Assembly: GCA_036850595.1 (NCBI GenBank)
Contig: CM072152.1
Location: forward strand, 20,535,179-20,599,178
DNA: 64,000 nucleotides
Direction: 5' to 3'
Source: Rhyacichthys aspro
Lineage: Eukaryota > Chordata > Actinopteri > Gobiiformes > Rhyacichthyidae
Below the pieces are notes generated by a model. It was not told the DNA's origin, ran no database searches, and saw only the letters and a program-made list of their open reading frames with translations. A program made the translations under genes and the position numbers. How positions within the stretch are numbered: the first letter of the stretch is position 1; every line of letters starts with the position of its first letter. This document shows positions 1 to 11,866 of the stretch, in pieces.

Positions 1-3000
1 AACCCTATAATTATTCATTTTACAACTAGAGACTTGGGAATTATACAAGAATAAACCTTACACCACATCCACTGAATACATGAAGTTAATGGTTACTGGG
101 TTTAAGAATTAGTACGATTTTCATTTAAAAGGACAAACAATAAACAAAAGCATTATGTGGGATTTGTGAACAAACATTTGTCACTCACCAGCCTCTCATG
201 AGTTGACGGGACCTGTTTCACCTTTATAGATTTCTAATACTCCTGCAGACACAGCAAAGGCTCTGAGGTCCTCAGTCATCCAGGACATTATCAAGAAAAA
301 GGTTTCAAAAAAGGTTTCCTACATCCAGATACTGTTTTTTGAATTACTTTTCTCAAAACTCCAACAGTGGCAATCAGCTCTAAAGGTTGTTTTGGCTGGA
401 GTATGTCTTAAACTCCAGTCTTTTCCCATGAGTATATACTCTCTACTCTTTAAGTGATTGTAGCAGGTAAAAGGGTGAGTTTTAGTACTAGCAGATTTAC
501 TCTATTTACTTTACTTGCATCTAAATCATGCTAAAGCAGCTGGGGCAACATCATGCACATATCAAAATAGGACATAAATAGTCAAATACAGACAAAAGGC
601 TAATAGTGTCATTATAGACTCACCACTTTGTTAATATAGAGGTGTGTGAACATCAATTTTATTTTTTGTAATTCCTGTATCATATCGAAGGGTTATTTTC
701 TACTACTAAGTTAAATCTATATCCAAAGTTAAGCTATATTCAGTGAAACACCTGCCTTTCTGTTTTTATAAAAGACAGTTACTAAATGTCGTCTTTTGAC
801 TGAAATTTCTACTAAATATTACTTCACAAGGTTTTTCCTTTTGCAGTTCTGACCAATCACAGCAGACTGGGCTCAGAGGGTGGGGCTTATAAATACAGAC
901 ACTAAAATAAAACAGTGACTCAAAGCTGAAGATTGTAGTTCTTTCTTGTTAAAACCTGCACAACATTAACAAGCATGAGACATTTATTTTTCAGACTCTT
1001 CGTTAGCACTGAGCATGTCGAAAAAAAAAAAAATTCTGACATTTCAGGCGACTTTACTGCATGTGTTTTTACTCTGAACTTACTCTTGTGTTTGATTGAG
1101 TTTGGAGTGCAGAGAGGATAGTGTGCAGCCGTCCACACGACATGACATTTTCAGCTTTGACGAGCGGTGATGTTTTGACTTGAGGCCACTGTGTTATCGA
1201 CAGTCTGTGGCTGAGATCAGGAACACGGAGGGAAGGAAACACAGACAGGAGCTGGTGAGAAACTACAGGCAGAGGAAGATAAAGATGAAAGGAACTTGAA
1301 GACAGACAGGAGAAAGTAGGGTTTGCAGAAGGTTAAAAGAGTATTTCATCTCAGGATGCCTCCAAAACCAGGCCATATGTTCATTATTTAGCGAGTTAAA
1401 AGCAGAAACTTCCTCTGAATGATTTATACAGTTTTCAGTTATACACCCTGGGCCTGAACATACACACACCGCTAATATACACAACCCCAACATTGATGCA
1501 TGTGGCGTATAAATGATACTATGAGTAAAAAATGGACACAAACATCAGATTTACCCGGACTCTAAATGAATTCTGTCTTTATTATCAATGCACCTATCAT
1601 CAGAGCGTCATTTTTCAGCTTCTCATTACTCCTCAGAGAAAAAAGTCTGATGCAATGGTCCAGCCTCCATGATGAGAAATACTCACATTGTCGGGAGGTG
1701 GATTTGTGTTACAGACCTTGAATTAATTTCTCTGTTTTCCTCTGACACACTCTGAGGGAGAAGATGTCATCAAGATCGCTGAGCCTGAAGTGGAAATGAA
1801 CTGACAACTTTGCCTCTATTCAATTCAATTTATTTCTATAGGATGAATCAATCTTGTGACACTTTTCAATTAGATCAGATCTAGCCCGTTCATTCTGTCT
1901 TTTAGATGCTCCCACCTGAATATCTCCAATAACTAACACCTCTCCGTCTGTCATCTAAACATCTCTGTCCCGTCTCTGTCGTTAATAGAGGAGCCCTGTG
2001 TCTGATTTAAAAAGATTGCTGCCTACTGTTTGAAAATGACTGTCAACACTGCTCACATTAATGAGCTCATATAAAATCAGCGCCGTGTGACTCATTCCTC
2101 TGACTGTCCAACAACTTCATCATCATAAAGGCCTCAGGCGTCGACGCTGCACTCACAGTTTCACCAGAAAACTGGCCCCAAAGGTATTTATGGAGTCACA
2201 TCTCTTACTCATTGGGAACAAGCCCTAACTTCACTGCACACAATGAGTCTGTGGTGTTATTACATTATTGTGATTTCTGATTTCACTGACCAGTTTGTGA
2301 AGGACGTTATTCTCCAAAAATCCCACATTTGAATGATTTTAGCAAAAGGCATCTGTGCTGTTCCTGAGCAGGTAGAGAACAGCAGTGATTTGATCTTTAT
2401 ATATAAAGAGAAATATTTAGGCTACACTTAAGGCTACAAGCTACATGACTGTTAACCTGATCTCCCAAATCAGATTAGGACACATTGCTAACAAAACGTA
2501 ACCTATTTTAAGTTAATATAGACATAATCCTCTTTCACACATTCACTGAGATCCAGACTGTGATTTTCACACCCAGAACTGATCCTGTGGGGACCCTAGT
2601 GATGTCTCCAGGTTGCTGTAGATGTTGATGTTATGTTGCTTACAAGTTTGAAGCGCATTAATCATTATCACTGCCTCCGTCGTTGCCTCATTTGTCTGTG
2701 AGCTCTGTGTTTGCTCCACTTCTCACTTCTCTGACAGGGCATCAGGAGAGAGTCCAGGTGGAATAACCCTGTCTCTATTTAGGGAGCATGTGTGAAAAGG
2801 GCTTTAGAAATGATAAAAATGCAAATTAGGCAAAGTAACACACACACATATACATTTTGAAGGCTAAGCTGAATACTTGGAGGCAGCTTCTTAGCATTCT
2901 TGCACCATCTGCTAATGATAAACAGCACAGCAGCCAACATAACACAACTCTGACTGATAAACAGAAGAAACACCTGCAGTGGACGAGTAACTTTTTAATA

Positions 3001-5764
3001 ACATCACTTTCAAACCAAGATGGCGTCATGAGAGAGAAACTGGTTGCAGTAGCTCCTTTTCCTTTTACCTTTATAAGTAGTTTTTAGGTATTTTTCTGTC
3101 TTTTATATTGTATATATTCTCACTTTATTTCATTTAGCCCAATTTACAACTACTCTTACTCTTACTGTCTCATGTTTTGAAGGAAATTTGGCTTCTACAC
3201 CTGTAACTGTTTGTCTTGTGTTGTAAATGGTTCTATGTGGGTCTAATTAAAACTGCAGACTATGGATTTACACAGACAGCACTTCTCATACACTCTCTTT
3301 TACGGTGCTTCCTTGTCTGCAGAGATGTCTGTGACAGATGTGGAGGCAAATTCAGACAGTGAGGTAGGTCTTGTAGTTTGGGGCTGAGTGAATTCATGCA
3401 AACAAATGAACCTGTCTTATGTAAATGTTCTATTGAGTAACAGGACGCTGAGTTAAATAACCATCTGTGGGTGTGGCTCAGAAACAGATTTGGGTTTAAT
3501 CTGGATTAATGATGATGACAGGTTCCCATTGGCCCACGGTTTATGATTTAATGAGAGCAGGGAACAGGCGGACCCCTGGGGCTGAGCGAGCGTGAGGGGG
3601 ATAAATTATTAGTGGCAGAGTGGAGGAATGGACAGGGCACAGTGAGAGCAACACCCTGCAGAGATAAGACCTGCAAAATACTAGCTCAATTATTGTGTGT
3701 TTGAAGGTTTTAGGAGAATTGCAGGGGATTGGGAGGGCTTCGGAAATGGACGCTTTTGTTGGTGAAGTTTAAATGGCGTCCGCTGAGCCAGAGCAGGGGT
3801 AACAGTTAATCTGAGTTTGTGAATTAGGCTGCAACTGTGGCCAAAAGCACGAGTGGCAGCAGGCACACGGTAGTTTGAAACTGCTGTCACTTAAACATGA
3901 CAAACTGTGCTACGCTGTGGAAGGAAGAGTGGTCACGCTGAGCCTCTGTGGGAGCTCACTTCAGAGAGAGCTCTAGTTCTAAATTATGTTTAAGGCGCAG
4001 TGAGGAAGCAGCTCTTAATGATATGTTGTTGTTGTCACAGTGTGAGAGGCTCTGGCTTCACGCAGCTACTGTTGACCAAAAACAAGAGCAATACATTTAA
4101 CACAGAGTTACTGTCTTTATTAGATCTTCAGCTTCATTAGAAAGTTTTCAAACACCAAGGATGCAAAAACACAAAAAAAGAGTCTCGACATCAGGCCAAA
4201 GACTTTGATTTGTTTCGTTAAAGACATCAATACTGTCCTTAATATACATACTTTGTAACACTAGATGGAGTCATGAGCTGCTGTGGTGCTCAGTCACATA
4301 TAAGATCACTAAATGTCACACTGGGCAACTGGAGTTTGCTGCAACATGCGTCTTGATTCCTGTTAAACTGTGCAAAACTAATCTGGAAAGAGCTATGATT
4401 GAACTATGGTGAAAACAGGCAGCGTGACAACTTCAGCAGCATTTAAAGTTTGGAAAAATAGGATAATGGGGTTTCACTGTTGCAAAAAAAAAGCGTGGGG
4501 TAATTCAACTGCAGATGTTTGTTTTGCAATAGTCTCTTTCTGATCCTCTATTCTACTGTCGAGGCAGGATTACCTATGATCGTTTCTGACATATCAGATA
4601 TTTGTTGTAGCCAGTCTTTGGCCGTACAGCTGCGTGATTGCTCGTCTTTAATTCGGTGTGACTCACAACCATTGAATGAACGCCATAACTGCACAGTGCT
4701 ACTTTAATATTCATCCAAGTTCCAATAAACTTTCTGTGGCTTTGATGTGTATTTCTGTTCATTTATCTTTGTGATTCTAAACTGTGTTGCTGTCTGTCTG
4801 AAACGGGACTTTTTTGAAAATAATTTGTGACCCACACTTGCATTCTCATTATTTTTCTTATGATAATGTAGCAAGCTTGTGTTGTGTTACAAGCAGTATT
4901 TTTAACATAATGTCAACTGCATCTTACAATATTTAACGTTGATGCTGTGGTGGTAAAGGCATAATTTGAGGACATTTTGAGGTTTTCAGAACATGAGATA
5001 AACGCTGGCTTTCACAGTTCTACCGTGAGCTGAATGAACCCACATCTGTGTCGGCCTGAAGCCCATTAGGAGACATGAGAAACCACAGCAGGAGTCAGAG
5101 CTTCATCCCTGAAACAACAACCCGCTCCATGACGTCTGTCTGCGTCTGCGCTCCACATCTCTCCACATTTGTACAAATACATGTCACATTCCTCAGATTC
5201 TCTAAAAGCCGGCAGGCCGCTCACAGATCAAAGCGCTGTAGCATTCTTCTGTGAGCTCCACCTGTCGCCGCACCTAAAGACATCAGTCACAGCTTCAGAC
5301 GAGGGTGGTCCACAGGGGCCTCCACTCTGCAGTCGGCCCCGTGTTTCTCTGTCACTGAGTCTAAGCTGTGTCAAGTTGAAGACTAGGGATCAGTGTCTGC
5401 AGGAAGATTTAACTGTCTTTGAAGAAGTAAAGGTGTGATGTCCCTATTACTGCTCATGCTCAGTTTGTGAATATAGATGGTATTTTATATTGTATTAGAC
5501 TATATAATATATAAAACATTGTCATCTTGTAAGCCATGCCTTTATCCATTGTGACAAGTTTAAATTTAAAGTTTGTTTTTGATGCAAATAAAAATATGTG
5601 ATTGAAAGGTTTTTTGCCCAAATGCAAAAAAATGGAACCAATCAATCGACTGCTTTTGGAACTCATAAGATGCTTCCTGGTTTGTGGATCCACACTTCCT
5701 GTTTTTAACTCTGACTGACATCTCTTCTGGAAAATGGAGGTGGGAAAAGTAGTCTTCCTAAAAT
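1..5764. other. Intergenic sequence, left flank
   Basis: No recognisable coding exon was found on either strand. The stretch is AT-rich with short scattered ORFs that lack family motifs. Three things stand out and are listed separately: a CCAAT/GT-box/TATA stack near 853-895, a small open stretch bounded by good splice signals at 3323-3363, and a short segment near 4259-4280 that recurs near 19516-19537 (shared core CTAGATGGA followed by TGAGCT), probably two fragments of one dispersed repeat. The rest looks like ordinary intergenic DNA. Confidence 0.6.
853..895 (+). promoter_or_regulatory. Promoter-like CCAAT / GT-box / TATA stack
   Basis: Reading the plus strand there is a CCAAT box (853-857), a KLF/Sp-type GT box GGGTGGGGC (878-886) and a consensus TATA box TATAAATA (888-895), in the order and spacing of a focused RNA polymerase II promoter. 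The start site would be expected near 918-926. A good splice donor, GAGCTG followed by GTGAGA, lies at 1254/1255 and could end a first exon of about 330 bases. The only ATG-led ORF inside (975-1121, 48 codons) resembles nothing I know, so any transcript may be non-coding or have a coding exon further on. The match could also be chance or part of an old mobile element. Confidence 0.3.
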
Positions 5765-5947
5765 CAGTGGCTCTCAACTGGTCTCATCTTGGGACCCAAC
5801 TTTTTCATTGAATATTTAGCAGTGACAAGCAAAGAAAATGATCAAAAATGAACCTACATTAATGCACATGTATTGTAAAAAAAACCCATTTACCTGAACA
5901 TTATATCAGTAATTTTTACAGACTGACCCACCAGTTGAGCAAACCTG
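5765..5947. mobile_element. Short hAT-like non-autonomous element
   Basis: The left end reads CAGTGGCTCTCAACTGG and the right end, reverse-complemented, reads CAGGTTTGCTCAACTGG, so the two form imperfect terminal inverted repeats of the CAGNGG type found in hAT elements. The flanks, CCTAAAAT on the left (5757-5764) and CTTTAAAT on the right (5948-5955), agree at six of eight positions, as expected for a decayed 8-bp hAT target-site duplication. There is no coding capacity in 183 bp. The family name cannot be given without a repeat library. Confidence 0.6.
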
Positions 5948-8900
5948 CTTTAAATGGTTCGTCAAAATATGTCCATGGGGTAACCGTTTTTTCTTATTTA
6001 TACCAAGAATCAGTCTAGTTTTTGTTGTTTTAACTTGGATTTCCGAGGGCCTCACCAATGTACATAGAAACACAACTAATCAGAGAAATAAGGCATTGCA
6101 TAAAGCATGCTTCATTTTGGAACAACGATTGTGACTTGTCCAACAGACAGGAAATGGCAATGAAGGGAAGTGATTCTAGACCCATATAAATAGTATTTTG
6201 TATAAAGTGAATGGGACTTGCTGGCCAGGTAAAAGTTAAAGTAGAAGGATATGAGTAGTGTGTGGTCTAATTAGAGTAAAAATTAACCGTGAAACTGAAA
6301 TGTCTTTTTGATGTTACGTACTCTTCTTACATGTCCATAGAAATTAAACCTGTTTAAGAGTGAGTTTGTGTGTCTGTTTAAGCCTCTTTAACTGTGTCTC
6401 TACAGGATGTGTTAAAGCCCAGTGCAGCATCATTTCATGTTTCTCTGTGTGCATTAGTGGAGTGTTAGGACTTAAGTTGTGTGATAAGCGTCGCAACACA
6501 AATGCACCAGATGTTAAATCCCAAATAATTCGCCCTAGATTTAACTCTTTGCATTTATCTCTCGATCAAATCTGGTTCCGCTTTGTGGCTTTAAGACGAA
6601 GCCTTTCATTTTCCACACTGTGTTTACGTGCTACTACAAATGACCTCCGCTTTGGCGAGCTTTAGCTTTTGTGTCTCGTGTTTCGTGTGGGAACTTCTTG
6701 TCGAAGGCCTCCCTGAGCGATGATCGTGGACTTTTTAGCTGCTGACGATTATAAAAAGTGAAACTTGAGCACATTCCTAATGGTCAGAGCAGAGCTATGT
6801 GGCTGCACAGCTGAGGCCGTATGGAAAGATGAGAGTGGAGCAGGAAATTAGCCTGGAGTGAGATCCAGAGGTCAGTGGAGCATAGATGGATACACACTCA
6901 GACACTACATACATACATCACACAGGCACAAGAATAGAGGCAGCTTTTACAACACTGTTTCCAAAATATGATGTATCTCAGTCACATTTTCGGACACTTA
7001 AGATAAATAAAATGTAAATGAATGTGTGTTGCAGATATGCAAATATTAATAGCCTTTTTAGTGATTCATATTGTTATTTAGGAACAAAACATGCAGGAAA
7101 AGAACAAAATAAAATCACTCATGATGAACACAAAGTCATTTTTTGCCTTGCGTGACTATTTTTTAAACAAAACCATGTCCTTCCCCTAAATCATGACCTT
7201 ATCAACAGAGTGAAAAGTCATGCAAACATAAAATAATAAAACTTCTCTGAAACTGGGTTGCTTTTACGAATGCAACTTTCATGAACGATCATCACCAAAC
7301 ACTTAGAGCCGGTCTGTAACGTGACCCGGAGTGTGTCTTTGAGGCCGTGGCTGCGAGCGTTGTAAACTTTGTCGAGGAAGAACCGAAGCACTCAAGCATC
7401 ATCTCGTGGCCCAGATTTGTGGTGGGAGTCGTGCTGCCGGGCTGTGAGAGAGCGACAGCTGAGCGGGACGGGGAGAGCTGAGGGGGGGAGGGGTGCTAGT
7501 GGTCAGACAGTCAGCGTCCAGTGTTGGGGGAAACTGATCCACACTGAACTGAGGCTGCAGCTGTTGTAGATCCACAGAAACACAACAGACACAGACTGAG
7601 ACACAGACAGATACTGATCCTGACTCAGAACTCACCCGGTTTAATCCTGAATGCTCACTGACCTGTTCATAAAGGGTGAAGTTAAGTTATAATGAGTTTT
7701 AAGCTCTTTTTAATTTTACAGTAAAACTCTTGACGTGAGCATTAACAGCTTTTACCTACAGGTGTAATATTTACTTCAACAAAATGGGACACACCAGTCA
7801 CATTTATATTTGTAATAGTGTTTTCCTGCAGAAATATAGCAATAATTGCACCTGCCTGTCTTGGCTAAATTGCTTTTAAAAAGCCGAAGAAGCTGGTGCA
7901 AGGAGCCATTAGTTTTTGTTCCTGTTCCTACAGCTGCCCAGAGACAAAAACTGAGCCCAATGTTTCTCTTGAAGACACAATCTTGCAGGAAGGGTTAGGA
8001 TTTTATGAAGTAAATTGTTTGTGATTCTAAATTTGTAAATCTGGCATATTTCCTCTGAGTTTGTTTATAGGAGCATGTCTCTGCAGGGCTACCATAGCTG
8101 CTCACAGGCTGCAGACAAGATTGTTTTAAGAATTAAATAAAAAAGTTGAGGAGGAAAGAGAAAAGCATCTGGACACATCTGGTCTCCACAGACATATGTA
8201 ATATGCTGTCAAAACTACAAAATACGCCTTTAAAGTTCAGATTGGTGTTTTTGTTTTTTTTGTGGCACTGGGTAAAAGAAAACAATTGCTGAAAATGAAA
8301 ATACATTATTTCAGTTTACAAAATCTAAAATATACTCTGCAAGGACAGCAAGACTTTGGACTTAATTTTTAGAAGACTTATGAGCTCTGAAGACGTTTCA
8401 TGACAGAGACGATTTTTTCTTTCTGACTCAAAATCTTTCACAAAAGCAACATGGCAGCTTTCTTCAGTGATTGTATTTATAGCAAAATATGGTATTATTT
8501 TGAGAATGTTTGTACTGATTTTGATTTTTGTAACCATTTCATGACATCTTAAATTTTTTCAAATTTTGTCACTTAGCAAGTATGATCTATGATTTAATGT
8601 AGCATGTGGCCATATTACAAACATAATGCCACATAAAAAGATGTGCCTCACAGCCTCTGCATCATTCCTTTGACAAACTGCTCTGAGACATGATAAATAA
8701 AAAGTCAGCGTGGCTTCATGAAGATTTAGAGAGATATAACATGCCATAAGTGTCTGTGATGAAGGTGGGGTCTGCACACTTCATGTTCCTTTCCTTTATT
8801 TATTGAAGAGAGATGGAGAAGGCCCAGATTTAGACTCACTCTTGTTCACAGTAGATGCTCTGGCCTCATTGACCCTATTAGTCACACAGCACTTTACCGA

Positions 8901-10190
8901 AGCACAGCCGCACAAACAAATCAGACTAAGAGCTGCAGCTGAAAGCAAGAGATTGATGCTCAAGTCGAGAGGGTTAGCCCTGTCTCGTCTTGTTTCTGTG
9001 TCCTGTTTCATTTCGTTGGGCTCTTTATCAGACAATACTGTGGTAAATAAAACAAGCCATCCAATCAAACTACAAGGACATGCAGCCTTTTTCAACATTT
9101 ATTACACTGTGCAGTATAATGTATTGTGTGTAATCTGTATATTTCTATTCTATACATGTAATTAGTCTGGTCTCTGTGGATTTGAGTTGGATTTTCAAGG
9201 GAGAGCACCGACGGATGCAGAATAACCTACAGGATGTAATGGAATAAACATACAACATCTACATATACAACATACAACCAATCAGAGAAGGCTCAGTAGT
9301 GGTTTAACATGATGTCTATTGTCTACAAATGGCTGTGAAGGGAAGGAATTGCAGACCCATTTAGCAGAGAGGATTTTATAAGTGTAGACACTCACAGTTT
9401 CCTGAATAAAACCATTGTATCTTATATGATACACTGGTTTATTTTATATCAGTGTTATTATAAAGTTTATAGTAAGTAGAATAAGTGAAGGACTTATGTT
9501 TAATTCTAATCCAATTCTGTTTTGTTTCCTTTTCATGTTTTATTTTGTTGGGCTCTATGTTACAAAGTATGCATTTTTTTGTACAAGCCAATCTAATATC
9601 ATTGACATATATGACAAAACAGTAGATAGTAGTTATTTCATTTTTGATTTAAGTGATTTAACTGACTTAAAAAACTGACAAATGCTCAAACCTGAATAAT
9701 GTCAATAGATTTTCCCATTACAGAGTGTTTTGAATGCAATATAATGAGTGAATTTGTCTTATACCTGAGTCACATCATGTTATATTCATCAAAAGATTGA
9801 GGGAGATATATTTCATCTAGCATCTGTCTAGTTAAAGTCCTAATATTGTACACATTATAATAAACTGATGAGACAAGGGCAGTAAAGACAACAACAGTTC
9901 CTGAAAACAGATTTAATTTACAAAGAGTCCGTTTACGGTGCACATGACACAAAACCACAACTGAAGGTTCGCAGAACCTCGATACAAAATAGTTACCATT
10001 GAATATTAACACAGAGCAGTAAATAGATAAGAAATAAAGTTACATTTACATAGACATACTGGGATATGACATCTCTGCGCCTTGTGGCAAGAGCAGAGTC
10101 TGTGTTGGACCCTCTGGACGTACTGACCTGAATAATGAGACCACACCATATGGATCTAAGAATCTCCAAAGAACTGTGTTATGTCCCAAA
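5948..10190. other. Intergenic sequence between left flank and inka2
   Basis: No coding exon is recognised. A GC-richer patch at about 7320-7600 has ORFs on both strands but no family motif and no convincing splice pattern. Two segments, around 6040-6200 and 9190-9370, share short blocks (an AATCAGAGAA core, then GAAGGGAAG, then AGACCCAT) in the same order and are probably diverged copies of one dispersed repeat. A fragment of another small family lies at 8057-8120. Confidence 0.5.
8057..8120 (+). repeat. Dispersed repeat family A, copy 1
   Basis: This segment contains CATGTCTCTGCAGGGCTACC followed by a CACAGGCTGCAGA-like block. The same order of blocks occurs at 55524-55590 in the same orientation and at 50234-50295 and 57785-57850 in the opposite orientation. 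Four diverged copies in 64 kb, with no coding content, suggest a short interspersed or MITE-type family. Confidence 0.55.
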
Positions 10191-10191
10191 G

Positions 10192-10197
10192 TTTATT
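10192..10197 (-). terminator. Candidate inka2 polyadenylation signal
   Basis: On the minus strand AATAAA occurs here, about 1.67 kb past the inka2 stop codon, followed by moderately G/T-rich sequence. A second AATAAA on the same strand lies at 10297-10302. Either could end the inka2 3' untranslated region. The choice rests only on the hexamer and distance, so transcript 3' ends are needed to decide. Confidence 0.3.
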
Positions 10198-10302
10198 GGT
10201 CTCATAATGTTTTACACTGGCTTCTTCTTATAAAAAGTTAGAGCGTTGGATTGTCCTTGCAAAGTGGTCCTCTTGCAACCCTTTGTATCCCTGTATTTTA
10301 TT

Positions 10303-11866
10303 AATGCTTAAAATGAGAAACGGCAAAACAAGAGAACAACTACTGAAACTCATCACTTTGTGGTTCGTGTGTGGTTTTGTTGACACTTTTCGGTGAGAAA
10401 TGTTACTGTGACATTTGTATCTGTGCACATTATGAGTCATGCAATGAGATATCAGAGTACATGATAGTTATTGCTGCATTTGTCTGTTATCTATGTACAA
10501 TGTGCTGTACATTGAGTCCTGCCTGATAGAGATTATTGGTCTTCAGCTTCATTTACAAGTGTCTCATTACAGCCACAGCCCTGTATTATATTCACCTGTA
10601 TTTACAGCAAATCATTATCATAACTGAGTCCATCCATAAAGCCTTGGATTAACCCAGAAAGTTTCATCTTTTTTGCAGCTTTACATAATGTCCTCGTACC
10701 AGATGGCAGTCTCTGTTTGCGCCACAACCCAAGAGGACTGACAGTTGACTCAACATGTGCTTCGCCAAAACTGGTGAAAATAACAGTTTGTATGTGACAG
10801 TGAGCCCAAAATGGATGATACGAGTTGATGGACTTACACTGTATTGCTCCTACCAGACTTTATGGATTACATTCATTCCCTGAGAAAGATGAATGACAGG
10901 TGACGTCTAACCTGAGCGAGACCAAGGCTTCGACTCCTGTCCCAAACAACAGGAGGCTTATCGTCGTGTTTAGTGGCAGTGCGTTGAGTAACAGCTGTTT
11001 GTAGCATCATTTATAGACAACAGTAACCATGCAATGCAACAGTTGGTGATCTATTCATAGATGAAAACGTGACAAATGAGAGATGCACTGTGAGACCATT
11101 AACAGTAAAATGAAGTGGACCCAGTGAGCTGTGGCAAGCTTTGAGCTCTCATTTAACAACATAACAAAATACCTTGGGTCTCATTTTTGCACTTTCACTT
11201 TTCTTAAGGGTTCTCTGTAAACTATTGTTCCATGTCATTTGTCTTTTTGCAAAACCAGACCAATTAATGGCTTTAAAAAACTGTAGTATAACTGTTAGTT
11301 CCTGTGTTTAACCAGACCAGCTGCAGCGTCTTCATCAATGCTTCTCTGTGGTTCTTTACTGTATTTTAGCATTAAAAGCTAACAACAGCTATTTTTGCAA
11401 AGGTGCCATTTTGCATCTCCTAAACTCTTCTTGAATGTGGTAACTTTTGGTTCCATAAACATGGTTTCAGACTAGAACCATGAGCCCAATGCATAAGTTG
11501 ACACTACATTGTACTTTCAAAGTGTAAAAAAAATGTGTATGATCTTTAATGGCGAATGTAACATAGAGACATTCTTAGAAGATGTCCATTTTGTAGTTTT
11601 CATTCAGCACAGTCATACACTCTCATTTTTATAAAAACCTGCAGCATAAATCTTCATACGTACAAACTTACACACAGCTGTCGAGGTTTTCGTTTTCGGA
11701 TTGTCAGACAAAAACGTTGCCCTGATAATCTCTCAGTCAAAGGAGGACGTACTGTAAAGAAGTGTAAAGTCTGTTGGTTCATAATTGGAAGATAACTCTG
11801 TCCAGTTCAGTTAAATCCCCTGCACCTGCTGCTCACTCAGTCAGTCAGTTTGGCGTATCCGCTGTG
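10303..11866 (-). other. Probable inka2 3' untranslated region
   Basis: This 1.56-kb stretch directly follows the inka2 stop codon on the minus strand. It contains no open frame of note and no recognisable mobile element. It precedes the first plausible AATAAA signals, so it most simply reads as the 3' untranslated region in the same exon as the second coding exon. No experimental 3' end is visible from sequence, so the extent is inferred. Confidence 0.45.

Noticed and set aside
7369..7635. GC-richer patch with frames on both strands
   Set aside because: No conserved motif, and the minus-strand frame is low-complexity CVSVCV repeats from GACACAGA-type sequence.
8796..9165. Overlapping 100- and 120-codon frames on opposite strands
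   Set aside because: No family motif, no splice context, and the composition of non-coding DNA.
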